12,500 bases of DNA from Macrocybe gigantea (lineage: Eukaryota > Basidiomycota > Agaricomycetes > Agaricales > Callistosporiaceae). Positions within the stretch are counted from its first letter, which is position 1. Every line of letters starts with the position of its first letter. Location: NCBI GenBank assembly GCA_011319805.1, contig SJRY01000105.1, forward strand, positions 1 through 12,500. The letters are read 5' to 3'. A model generated the notes under the pieces. That model was not told where the DNA came from and did no database searches. It saw only the letters and a list, made by a program, of their open reading frames with translations. The position numbers and the translations under genes are program-made. Below, piece by piece: positions 1 through 8,869 of this stretch.

Positions 1-111
1 CAGGCAAGGTACATGGAAATTAAAGGTACTGCATCGTTCGCAACAGAATGCGGCACATATTGAAAGCACTAATTTTAGGATTGGCCGCCGTCCCACGATT
101 TCAAATCCGCA

Positions 112-905
112 TTTCCTGACCTGTACATGGATTTTCAGGATGCCGTGCCAGTGCCCAAGTTTGTGAGAAGAGATGCGGTGCTCATATTGCTCTCACTTTC
201 CTCATGGTCTACAGCACCCGACTTAGGTTTTATGTCCATGGCTGCCTCTTGTTCTTTGTATGTTGACTTGTTTTTTTTTTTTTTTTTACAGTCCTAAAAT
301 GTATAATGCTATGGCCACATGTTCCACTGCGAAGTCACGGAACAATGTGCCTTCACATGGATGTCGCTGACGCCATCAATGTCATGATGTTGCATCCCCT
401 TGTCCAGACGGATCTACCGGCTGCGCAGCTTGGGACATTTTCCCAGCCAAAACAACAATAACATCCAATTCATGTTTCTTTGTGATCAGCAACCATTGCG
501 ATGGCAAACTGACGAGGACCCGATCCATAGCCAGGATATATATTTGGACGACAATGCGATAGCCTCGCTGTATGAAGACCTCAGCATAATGAGCTACAGA
601 TTCTATCAAGACCTGGCGAAGTGGTTTTTATACCTGCCGGCTGCGCCCATCAGGTAATGACATCATGTCATGCTGGCTTGCATTTTTTCATCAATTTGCT
701 TTCAGGTTACAATCTCAGTGACTGCATCAAAGTTGCAGTTGATTTCCTGAATGCCGACAGCATCACTCAATGTCTGCAATTAACTGAAGAGTTTCGTCAG
801 CAAAATATCGCGGTCAATGGACAATGGAAGGAGGATGTGCTGCAAATTCAGCATTCAATGTGGTTCGCTTGGCACTCATTGTGTGCCTGGGATCGTGGCT
901 CGTAG
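112..905 (+). pseudogene. JmjC-domain oxygenase pseudogene (KDM3-like)
   Basis: Remnant of a JmjC 2-oxoglutarate/Fe(II) oxygenase, a family that includes histone lysine demethylases. Seen in order: FPDLYMDFQDAVPVPKFVRR (from 112), PKMYNAMA (near 293), the metal-binding HMD inside GTMCLHMDVADAIN (His 354-356, Asp 360-362), GCAAWDIFPA, DPIHSQDIYLDD, and GEVVFIPAGCAHQ with the distal metal-binding His at 648-650, then YNLSDCIKVAVDF and WKEDVLQIQ before TAG at 903-905. HMDVADAIN resembles the KDM3/JMJD1 pattern. These blocks lie in different frames: shifts fall near 335, 390, 455 and 610. A 52-nt intron (654-705) also joins out of phase, and the 227-291 intron joins out of phase unless its donor is mutated. 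Each shift is explained by loss of one base. The order of blocks and both metal ligands make the family call firm; a functional product is very unlikely. The 5' part is outside the window or unrecognisable in 1-111. Confidence 0.85.
227..291 (+). other. Intron remnant with T17 tract in JmjC pseudogene
   Basis: The exon ending in APDLG stops at 226 and the exon starting PKMYNA begins at 292. The intron contains 17 consecutive T (271-287) just before ACAG. GT-AG splicing at 227 joins the exons one base out of phase. Removing 228-291 instead would restore the Gly codon, so the original donor may have been lost by a one-base change. Confidence 0.5.
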
Positions 906-1412
906 ACAGCTTAGTTCATCTCTATCGCATATATATTCTTGTTAAAACCGGTGCATTTTTGCTGACGTTTCAGTACACTAGCTATGTATCATACCAATAA
1001 ATCCCTTTGTTCATTTGTTTGTCCAGACTTTGCAGCATGTCATCGATACTATGTGCCCAATGAGGGTCACAATATAAGCCGTGCTGATAAACAGGCGTCA
1101 TATCTCGTATCGTCATCGCATTCCCCCATGCCCAAGCCGCGAAGGCCCACTGAGGGACTCTATAGTTAATGGAATGCATTGCAGCAATCACATCGAAGGC
1201 TGGTCGATGCGAATGCAGATAATGGACGGTTTCCCTTCTTCGCAGCAGGGGGGAACAACGGAGCCATTCTTCTGCATGAGGCAAATAGTAGAGTCGGCCA
1301 CTGCTGGACAGATTCATCAGCAACAGCATCGCAAAGCCCTTGATCGCAGCAGTCCACCATTGTAGCGAGGGTGCTCTGTGTGGTTGTTTGCCTTCACATG
1401 CCCTTGCTCAAT
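906..1412. other. Interval between JmjC pseudogene and next locus
   Basis: No plus-strand exon can be defended here. A short TATATAT run lies near 930. On the minus strand a frame is open from 1407 down to a stop at 982-984 (141 codons, Trp- and Leu-rich, with motifs such as GRLYYLPHAEEWL and PQWAFAAWAWGN). I do not recognise it. It is listed separately at low confidence. Confidence 0.5.
982..1407 (-). CDS. Unrecognised open frame, possible gene fragment
   Basis: A 141-codon minus-strand frame without a stop, longer than most chance frames in this base composition. Its composition is protein-like (many Trp, Tyr, His; GRLYYLPHAEEWL, INYRVPQWAFAAWAWGN). The first in-frame ATG gives about 115 residues. 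There is no clear promoter, splice junction or family match, and plus-strand frames over the same stretch are also partly open. It could be a fragment of a decayed gene, the antisense shadow of one, or chance. Confidence 0.25.
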   Translation of the reverse strand, partial: ARACEGKQPHRAPSLQWWTAAIKGFAMLLLMNLSSSGRLYYLPHAEEWLRCSPLLRRRETVHYLHSHRPAFDVIAAMHSINYRVPQWAFAAWAWGNAMTIRDMTPVYQHGLYCDPHWAHSIDDMLQSLDKQMNKGIYWYDT

Positions 1413-2949
1413 ATGCGAATCTTATGTAAACATATCCTCCGGAAAATTTCCGTCGTGTTACTGCATCGCGTCACTGTGCCTCCTAAGACCCGTCATGCAT
1501 CATCCAAAGATGGTTGGCTTGCCCTGGTTATCAGATGCATTTGAAGGAGAAAACTCAACGTTTCGAGGCCTGAATTCGAACACGTCAGAGTGTGCACGCT
1601 TCACCTTTCGTCATTGTTATTTTTTCATCGTTCTGATTATATCACAGCACATAGCTGCATACCTGAATGGACAAGATCAAGTGGATGAAGATGCAGAAGA
1701 CCTCGAGATGCGAGCGTTCAACACATGGCTGGACGCAGAATCCTCAACCTTGAGTTTGCTCGATGCAAAATACATGCTTATGAGATTACTCATGTGCTGC
1801 ATATTGGACATCTCCATTTGGTGCAAGGGTGGCAGGCGGAAAACCCAGGCAAAAATCAAACCCACCCAGAACTGTCTTCCTTTCGCAGAATTCACTGTAA
1901 GTCTCCGCGTTTTGCATTGGATTCGTTTAAATGGTGCATTAGGACTGGTTCACATTCATAAGTGAACAGAAAAGAGATTTCGATGCGGACGTTAAGAAAA
2001 CACAAGTCACAACTTCTTCCTCATCCCTCGCCTTAAAAAGTCTTCTAGACTTCATAGTAAAAACTAACGTCAAGATAAAGAATATGAGCAGGATGTCAAA
2101 CATATCGACTGTGCATTTTATTTGACATACTTGTTCTTGATATGTGCCTTGCAATCTGTGCTCATTTAACCAGCCTAATTCTTGTAACCAGGGTCAACGA
2201 GAATTAAAAACTATCGTGGAACTGGTTGCATTCATCAACAATAAGATCCCGGCCTCCGAACCGCAAATCGCCAACGACGTTGAGCTTCCTCAATCTCATT
2301 ATATACGAGGACCACTTGAAGTTGCTTTGCTTATTTATCCTGGCTGCTTGTTCTTGCTGCAGCAGTTCAGCAGTAAACCTCCCAACACAAATGCGTTGAT
2401 AGACGTAAGATCAAATTATAGTGTTTTTTTAAACTCGCTGATATTGGCCAATAGGGTTTCTGTAGCATGAATCCTCATCTTTGTGAATCCGTTGAGAGCT
2501 CATGGCAAATATTCACAGACATGATTTGGGACCTCACCACTCTGTCTTTGCCCATATATCCACATGTGCATGATGCCTTTGATGCTTTATTGCACCAAGA
2601 CCCACCTGCTGCCAATCGTGGATGGTTCAATCCAGGTAATCATACCATGTTGTTACATTATCTGTGTGTTAATCCGCCACGTCTGTTCATTTTAGTGCAT
2701 GCGATTTCAAACGTGGTCGATAAACCCAGGGAAATTCAATTGTCGCATTCATCACCTCCGAATTTGCCTGACAGCATTGGAACACACGTTAGCGGCTTCA
2801 CAGTACATGGTCCCTTCTCTCATTCCTCAGAAGATGATGCTGAAGCAGATATCGACAACGAGGCCAACGGCTCTGACATTGGTGGCACGGATGCATATGA
2901 TCATTCGCAGACAGTCATGCAGCCACATTCTGCTGAGACCTCGAGTCAT

Positions 2950-3336
2950 GCAAAATCTCCCTCTGCACCTGTTGTGGACCACGCCATTGGCTGCACAGGT
3001 TCCACATCATCAGCCCACATTAGAAGCTTATCGACCATTGCTATTAACCATGGACCCATTCTTCGTGAACATGTCAACACTCGACCTACATCCATGGCCT
3101 CATCTCCAACCGTCAGGGAAACACAATCTGATGAGAGTATGAGCTCTGTGAAATCACACTCTGCACCCATCGTGGACGAATCTAGTAGTGACTCAGATCA
3201 TGCAGCATCATCCCGCATTAGAACCAGATCAATTGCTGCTAACAACCACGGACCGGTTATTCATGAACAAGACAGCTCTCAACCTATGCCCATAGCCCCT
3301 TCCAGGCACCTCACGCATCAACCCCGAAACATCGAA
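2950..3336 (+). repeat. 66-residue tandem duplication in Ser/His-rich linker
   Basis: Two ungapped units inside the large exon, 2950-3147 and 3148-3336 (period 198 nt). Unit 1 starts AKSPSAPVVD and unit 2 VKSHSAPIVD. Both carry an IR motif at unit positions 24-25 and NHGP at 33-36, with further Ser-rich similarity. The second unit ends at the in-frame TGA at 3337. The composition (Ser, His, Thr, Asp) suggests a disordered, possibly phosphorylated linker. Confidence 0.75.
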
Positions 3337-3608
3337 TGATGGCTCACTGCCATTAAAGCTCCTATCCATCGTGAAAAGACTGTTGGCCATGCTAATAACA
3401 ACATCTGCATTAGGGCGAATAAAAAAAATTGATCATCATTTTCGACACCAGCTCATGTAAAGAAAACATCACCTTTGATGTCAGCTCACCCTAAACTGGT
3501 CCCCAATATCATCCCTTTACATATCAGCAATATCTTCGACTTCAGTTCACAGTATGTCAGTGACTTCGCATCTGACCTCATATTTTAGATTCGTTACCTG
3601 ATTCCCTG

Positions 3609-3622
3609 CCCCCCCCCCCCCC
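3609..3622 (+). repeat. C14 homopolymer within coding frame
   Basis: Fourteen C in a row inside the long exon, encoding a short Pro run before QIDLTIDNGDN. The frame on either side is the same with 14 C. The tract is a likely site of length error or slippage, so the frame here depends on its true length. Confidence 0.8.
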
Positions 3623-5754
3623 AGATTGATCTTACCATTGACAATGGTGACAATGTCATCGCTAACGATGTCCAGCCTTCCTTCAACTTCCATTCTCAAT
3701 CAGTAACCATAGCCATTCCAGGAAATAGTGAATTGTTTGTTTTAGCCATGGGCTTCACAGTATGTTTCTTATTTGGTTATTCATTTATTTGACTAAGTGC
3801 CGTGGCAGCATCAGGCAGAGTTGGACTGGTTTAATGATCTAATCATTTCCACCGGATTATGTGACAACTCACCAGACAATCCAGCAAATTATCCATTCAT
3901 CAAGACCATTTCACACGATGAATGGAATCGATCCTGTTCGAGTGAATTACTCAACGACTTTGCAGGGCATCATTTTTTGTTATATGGACAATCCGTGGAG
4001 TCTGTGCCTTTTGACAGGAAGACATTTCGAGATTTGTTTTGTGTGGATGCAATCACAACTTACAATGGTGACGTTTCACACACTCATTCAATGTTTCTTT
4101 TAATCCTTACTTCTGGTCTTCTTATAGATTTGTCCCAATCTCGTGAGCCGTCAAGCATGGAATCTGCATATGTTAAGGGAACATTGGGTGATTTCCTTGA
4201 CAACGACGGCAGCCCGGTGTCGAGGCTGTTAATAGGATTTGAATTCGTTTGAAAGACGTTCAGCACACCAACATGCCCTTTGTCAACAGAGGCTGTTGCT
4301 TATACTGAAGCTATACAATTACCATGGTGTCCGATCACCGAACCCATACCCTATCCGAGCATGCAGATGGGCATGTGCTGCACTGCTAATTCTTACTCTG
4401 GCTTTCGAACATTTCCAGATGGATTCGCAGCAAACATACAGGTCGTCTGCGGCGTGCAGGTGTGGTTCATCATTGTGCCTGATGGCGACGACTTTGAACA
4501 GTTCGCCTCTTGTGACGCATTTGATTCACTATCTATTTCAGATCGTGTGTCCCTTCGCAGTTGTTGGATCGTGGCTTTGGTTGTTCGTGCAGGAATGGAA
4601 CTGTAAGTCCATGTTGCAAAGCCGCTACAATGTTACTTACAACATTGCATCACAGTTTTATCCATCCCAATACGTCTTTCACCGTGTTTTTGCCTGAACC
4701 ATCCGTGGCATTCATTCATTATTTCTATTCTACCCCTGTCATCACAGACACTGTTTACGGCGTGTTGCACTCCTTCTTTGATGACACGCCCAACAAACCA
4801 AATTCTACACAATGATGGGCATTTCAAGTTCTCACTCACATAGTGGCTCTATACCACAAGGATCTATTTCTCAAGCGATGTCAGCAAGGTTCGTACACCC
4901 ACTATGTGTTGCCTTGATATGCTCTCTCTGATTTAAGGCACAGATGTTACTGACAATGAAATGCATTACTTGCGACCGTCGGATTTTGCTGATGTCACTC
5001 GATTATTGCAATTGAGAGTGCTAATTCACCTCAGCAACGTTCTTCATGCATGGCAATATACAGACGTCGACAAACCAGTTGCCCAACGTTGCCGTTTGGT
5101 GTATGCTCAAAAGAGATGCAGCGAAATTTGCTCTTGGTTTTTCGGTTCCTTTTCCTTGGTCAACGATTGTGACATAGTCATTAATTGCGAGCATGAGCTC
5201 TATCGCCCATATGTTACTCAAGTCGCATCTGCAATTGTCAGCCATAAAATCTTGCTAGAAAAACGTGGCCTATCGGGATTTCCCTATTGCACATCTGATG
5301 ACATAAAACAGGCCCTTTTTCGTTGTTTCAAGAACACCAGAGGTTTACCCGAGCTGTTCGAAGATCTACTCTGCCATCCTCCATCAACCTCCACTTTTGC
5401 TTGGAATCCTTCTCTTCAAGGGTTATATGTACAAAATCAGCCCCAAGCCAGGGAAGAAATTCGTTCATTGTTCAACTTGCATTATTTCCTCGTTTTTGGG
5501 TTTTGATCAAGTTGCATTTACTTCTTAGCACTGTCAGATGGTTTGACCTATGACGATATACATTTCAACTGTGAACTGTCGTGGTTACAGAAAAATCTCA
5601 CATCTAATCCGGCTGGTGAATCTGATGCCATTTCGAATTCATCTATCGAATCCGAATCTGAAGACGGCGACAGTGACGTTTGACAACAGGTGCCTCATTG
5701 CCTCAGAACTCTAGCTTTCATTTACGCATCTGTCCTTACGTTATTACTTCTATT

Positions 5755-6426
5755 ATGTTTTTGTACCGTCTTTATAATACAACGCGTGTGGAATCCTCTC
5801 GACATCGCATCCACTCAACGGCCGTCGAGGTAACTCAACCCTGCTCAGTATGCTTGTTTTCCAATGATTTTGGTGGCAGCCCAAGTTCACGTCGATATAC
5901 ATTGCAGATATGCTGGTCATAGGTGTCCGATCAGGTGCAACCCATGAGCCTGACGCTCTGTGGCCTGAGATGTACTTTTTTATCAAGCGGATATTTCCTG
6001 CATACAAGATCGCGGTCGACACCAATGTGAAACGTGACGTAGATGTATTAATGACTTGGGCTCTCACAGACTGTTCCCGGACGAAAGTCAAAGCAAATAT
6101 AATCAAACTGTGGTGCGTTAGATCCTTATTCGTTCGATTTTCCTCTTATTGAAATTTGCTAGGATATCATGGACTTGTTGCGACTGAGGGATCTAGAGGA
6201 CACATTTTGCGTTAGCCAGTGTCGTAACATCTGCTCTGCATACAATTCCTCTTGGCAGCAAGTTTATACAGAAGCAATCAAGAATTGGAACGCTGAATCT
6301 GCGAGACGAAACCCATTCCCTCCACCTCCCCTTTCACCAGCATGTCACGCTATTGTTTCACGAAGCGATCTATTGTATGACATACCCAACCCGGATCCCA
6401 CTTACAATGCTGCTGTACCCTCCTGA
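5755..6426 (+). CDS. Small three-exon protein of unknown function
   Basis: Exons 5755-5829, 5880-6116 and 6163-6426, 576 nt, 191 residues, no internal stop. The first intron (5830-5879, GTAACT...GGCAG) joins in phase 0. Exon 2 gives a well-formed segment with ADMLVIGVRSGATHEPDALW, KRIFPAYKIAVDTNVKRDVD and VLMTWALTD. Exon 3 has MDLLRLRDLEDTFC, a Cys-containing stretch (CVSQCRNIC), a Pro-rich turn (NPFPPPPLSP) and PNPDPTYNAAVP before TGA. The second intron is ambiguous: in-phase splicing needs donor GTTAGA at 6117, whereas the better-looking GTGCGT at 6113 would break the frame. It starts about 70 nt after the stop of the preceding locus and may instead be a 3' part of it; the frames do not connect directly. 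I do not recognise the family. There is no signal peptide or membrane segment. Confidence 0.55.
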
Positions 6427-6748
6427 TTTATTCCTTTCCGTGATTATAAGTCCTATATTTCCTATGTCAGTACTCTGATGGAAACATTCACTTCCGTCGA
6501 CTAGCATGCATTCCTCTCAGGGGGTTTTTTTTTTTTTTTTATCCACTGTTTCTTTTGGTCGATTTGGCTCTCGTTGTAAACAAAAAAAATTTTTTTGGTC
6601 GATTTTGTTCTTGGTGCAAACTGATGTGCATGTACATTGTAACATTGTCAATTTGTCAATTACATCGTCGTACATGTTCAAAAAATATTTATAACAAAGG
6701 AGATGAAGAAAAAAAAGAAGAAACAAAAAAGGATGCATGCTGTTGACA
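6427..6748. other. Convergent intergenic region, A/T-rich
   Basis: It lies between two genes pointing at each other. It contains T16 (6525-6540), an imperfect tandem repeat (6556-6621), an A8T7 run between the repeat units, and an A-rich GAAGAAAAAA-type stretch near 6705-6730. Short frames here are low-complexity and not credible. It probably holds both 3' ends; no clear AATAAA is seen on either strand. Confidence 0.6.
6556..6621 (+). repeat. Imperfect tandem repeat, 26-nt units, 40-nt period
   Basis: Units at 6556-6581 and 6596-6621. Both begin TGGTCGATTT and end AAAC, with about 20 or 21 of 26 positions identical. An A8T7 stretch separates them. It lies in non-coding DNA between convergent genes. 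Confidence 0.7.
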
Positions 6749-8216
6749 TCATTCTTTATGACCTTTCATTACTTCGCTCATGACTACATCCTCTTCCAAG
6801 ATCACACCCGCTGTCTCAAGCACTGGAACCTTGACCTGTTTTATAATGCCTTCACTGTCTTTGTTGTATCCGACCTTTCTTTTTATAATCATTTTGACAT
6901 CTTTGTCAACCTTGTTCTTGTTCTTCCGTTGTTCATAGGCAGCCTGTATAACATGGTCAAAAGTCAATAGGTTCATACGATCATATCGAGGGGTGTGGGC
7001 AGGGATCTGTACCTTTCTGTACTTGCTATTCAACAGAGCCACTGATCTCAGTATCGCTTTCACCTTCCACTTTCCTTGCTGTGCTGGCACAGCGATGAAG
7101 GATGCTTGAATCTGCACAATATCACCGACATGGAAAACATTGGAATGTGAGTTTGTCATTGTCCTGCAGCTCCTTCAGTACTGTGTTTGCTAACATATAT
7201 AGCAACCTACTCTTCTTGACCGTTTGTTCTCTGGTAATATTCAACTTGATTCTCGGGCATCCTAATAATGTCGAATTGTTCAACAGCCTTTTCGAGAGTG
7301 CCGTGTTTGTCTTCCATGGCTAAAAACAGTACATGTGCTTCATTTGCTGCCTGCTTGACTGGCGTGTACATGCAGTTGCTGATCTCGATGGCGGTGCATT
7401 TCTCACCAAATAGTTCCTTGGGAAATTTGACATCGATGCTCCACAAACATTCAGCATCAACACCCATCTGGTCTGAGAAATGTTGGTAAATGGCGTTACA
7501 CATCACCAAGGCCTGATCAAATTCTGGAATTCCAAGGCCATTGAGTCGGACTCTCTGCATTAAATGCAACACTGCTTTGAGCATACATGGGTCACCTGCT
7601 GGTCTACAATCCCAGTGAGTGTTAAAAGCCGGTTTTCAAATCGATTGCAATGGCAGCATATTAGGCCATAGACTTACAAGCTGCATTCGAACGGAAGAAG
7701 CTCAACATGTGCGATAACACCTTTGACAGTGAATACCGCTTCCTGCCTTTCAACAGTATCTGTATGACTGTCTACAGGATAAAGCAATCTCCAGCAGGTC
7801 GGGTTGCTTGTCTTGACAATGTCAAAATCCTTGATCGTATCATCGGGCTGCCATGGATTCACAATTGCCATAAGTTTCTAACCAAGTTTCGAGGGAATGC
7901 TGCTTGCCTCTTTGTAATTGTGGAGCTCGCAGGCTCCCTCTACGAGTTTTTGCATTTCTGTCATGAGTGCTTGTCCTGTCCGGGTCATTATCAATATTGC
8001 TGCATGGTGTAGGAATCACTTACGGGCGCCGTTGAAATCATAATATTCGTCCATGTGTACAGTGTCTATTTGCAGCGGGCGTTCACAATGTGAGTCTCAG
8101 TCTTTGATTCTCTGAATCCACTGAAGCCACCCTTTTTCTTGGGCTATTTTTGCAATGACGTGCCTGCGTGCCTGCATGGACAGGCACCGTTGATCCTCGA
8201 AACTGGGACCACTCCA
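6749..8216 (-). pseudogene. Uncharacterised agaricomycete protein, two in-frame stops
   Basis: Minus-strand exons 8216-8024, 7975-7678, 7603-7211 and 7163-6749, 1299 nt or 433 codons, all junctions in phase (donors GTAAGTG, GTAAGTC, GTAGGT; introns 48, 74 and 47 nt). Coding quality is high: PSFEDQRCLSMQARRHVIA, EKGWLQWIQRIKD, ERPLQIDTVHMDEYYDF, KLMAIVNPWQPDD, IKDFDIVKTSNPTCWRLLYP, GVIAHVELLPFECSL, then VGDIVQIQASFIAVPAQQGK and AILRSVALLN followed by a Lys-rich tail. Stops inside the frame are TGA at 8099-8097 (codon 40) and TAG at 7880-7878 (codon 97). The true start is unclear: the first in-frame ATG is at 8177, a TAA precedes 8216, and an upstream exon may exist (a short basic frame, MKSRATEKSKY..., starts at 8311). 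The layout recalls a widespread basidiomycete family without assigned function. A downstream product could start at the ATG at 7871, past both stops. Confidence 0.7.
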
Positions 8217-8869
8217 TTAATTAAAGAAGCATGACTGCTTCTATTTCAAAGTATGTCAGATCGCTTCTTGGTAGTTGTGTATTTTGATTTCTCGGTAGCT
8301 CGACTTTTCATCACTCAGCTTCTGTTAACTACTTCAAATCGACTTGACGAAGCTTTTGAGTGCAACATCACGTACATGAAGAATTAATGGCCACTCGTCG
8401 GTGGGGAATTGACCATGCATCTGCAGCTCACGCTTATATCACAAATTCGATATTGGCATGTCTATACCTGCCTCTGTTAATCGAAGTCTGCATTCCGCGG
8501 TCAGAGCACAAACTTTCTCACCTAGCTCCGAGGAAAGCAAAACCCTCTACCCTGATTTTGTTCTCTATTTATAGGTCATTCCACTGTGCCTCAATTGCAT
8601 CGCCAACCACTCCTTCTGCAGAGTTTTATTGACCTTTCTGGATGAACTTGGCACATAAACGTAATGGAGAAACAAGCATGCCCTTTGCCCCATTTTTTTT
8701 TTTTCTCCGTTTATAGGTTGCCATCGCGCTGCGCCGTGGACACTGATTATCGTAAAGGTATATAAGTCGGCGCCTTCCCCATCTTTTTTTTTTTCGACCC
8801 GCGTCCTGCTCCCTCCTCTGTTGATCAACATGCCCTCGAACCTATCATCACTACATCGCCAGCCCTACC
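8217..8869. promoter_or_regulatory. Divergent upstream region between two loci
   Basis: This region separates the 5' ends of the minus-strand locus and the plus-strand gene starting at 8870, so it likely holds promoters for both. Features seen: a 7-bp stem hairpin around 8225-8242 (GAAGCA TGAC TGCTTC core), two TTTATAGG boxes (about 8568-8575 and 8710-8717), T12 at 8693-8704, a TATA element at 8758-8766, T11 at 8784-8794 and a pyrimidine-rich leader up to the start codon. The two stretches reading CCCCAT followed by poly-T (near 8689 and 8778) look like a partial duplication. Frames here are short and not convincing. Confidence 0.5.
8758..8766 (+). promoter_or_regulatory. TATA element of downstream gene
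   Basis: GTATATAAG lies about 104-112 nt upstream of the ATG at 8870. It is followed by a pyrimidine-rich stretch (CCTTCCCCATC, T11, CTGCTCCCTCCTC) of the kind that often surrounds transcription starts in fungal promoters. No other TATA-like site is better placed. Confidence 0.6.

Larger units (their letters stand above)
1413..5683 (+). pseudogene. 11-exon cupin/JmjC-like protein, frame kept, six stops
   Basis: Exons read by eye: 1413-1589, 1648-1896, 1970-2110, 2192-2404, 2455-2635, 2696-3759, 3809-4067, 4128-4602, 4656-4888, 4938-5462, 5538-5683. They total 3663 nt, exactly 1221 codons, with every junction in phase at GT/AG sites. In-frame stops: TGA 1542, TGA 3337, TGA 3430, TAG 3586, TGA 4250, TGA 4813. 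Protein order: basic N-terminus (KLNVSRPEFEHVR), acidic DEDAEDLEM, a Ser/His-rich linker with a 66-residue tandem repeat (about 406-534), then a C-terminal double-stranded beta-helix-like region (about 800-960) with DGFAANIQVVCGVQVWFIIVP and PNTSFTVFLPEPSVAF, then a helical part and an acidic tail (SESEDGDSD). It resembles the cupin/JmjC-like proteins abundant in agaricomycetes; this is from memory of motifs. The start at 1413 is the first ATG in frame and is uncertain. Function is unknown. Other readings: several smaller genes, or readthrough. Confidence 0.7.

Noticed and set aside
2699..3142. 147-residue plus-strand frame in a second phase
   Set aside because: It overlaps the large exon, which continues in phase from both sides and contains an internal protein repeat in the other frame.
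1413..5683. Sequencing error as the cause of the stops
   Set aside because: Typical long-read errors are indels in homopolymers, yet this locus keeps phase even through A8 and C14 tracts; substitution-only errors giving mainly TGA are unlikely.
1..6430. TET/JBP oxygenase with KDZ transposon, known to be linked in basidiomycetes
   Set aside because: No KDZ transposase motifs or terminal repeats are seen, and the oxygenase-like segments match JmjC/cupin patterns rather than TET/JBP.
6506..6746. Several overlapping short frames on both strands
   Set aside because: Low-complexity poly-T/poly-A sequence and a tandem repeat; no splice or family support.
8565..8831. 88-residue minus-strand frame with Lys runs
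   Set aside because: The Lys runs come from reversed poly-T tracts, and the frame covers the TATA element and leader of the downstream gene.
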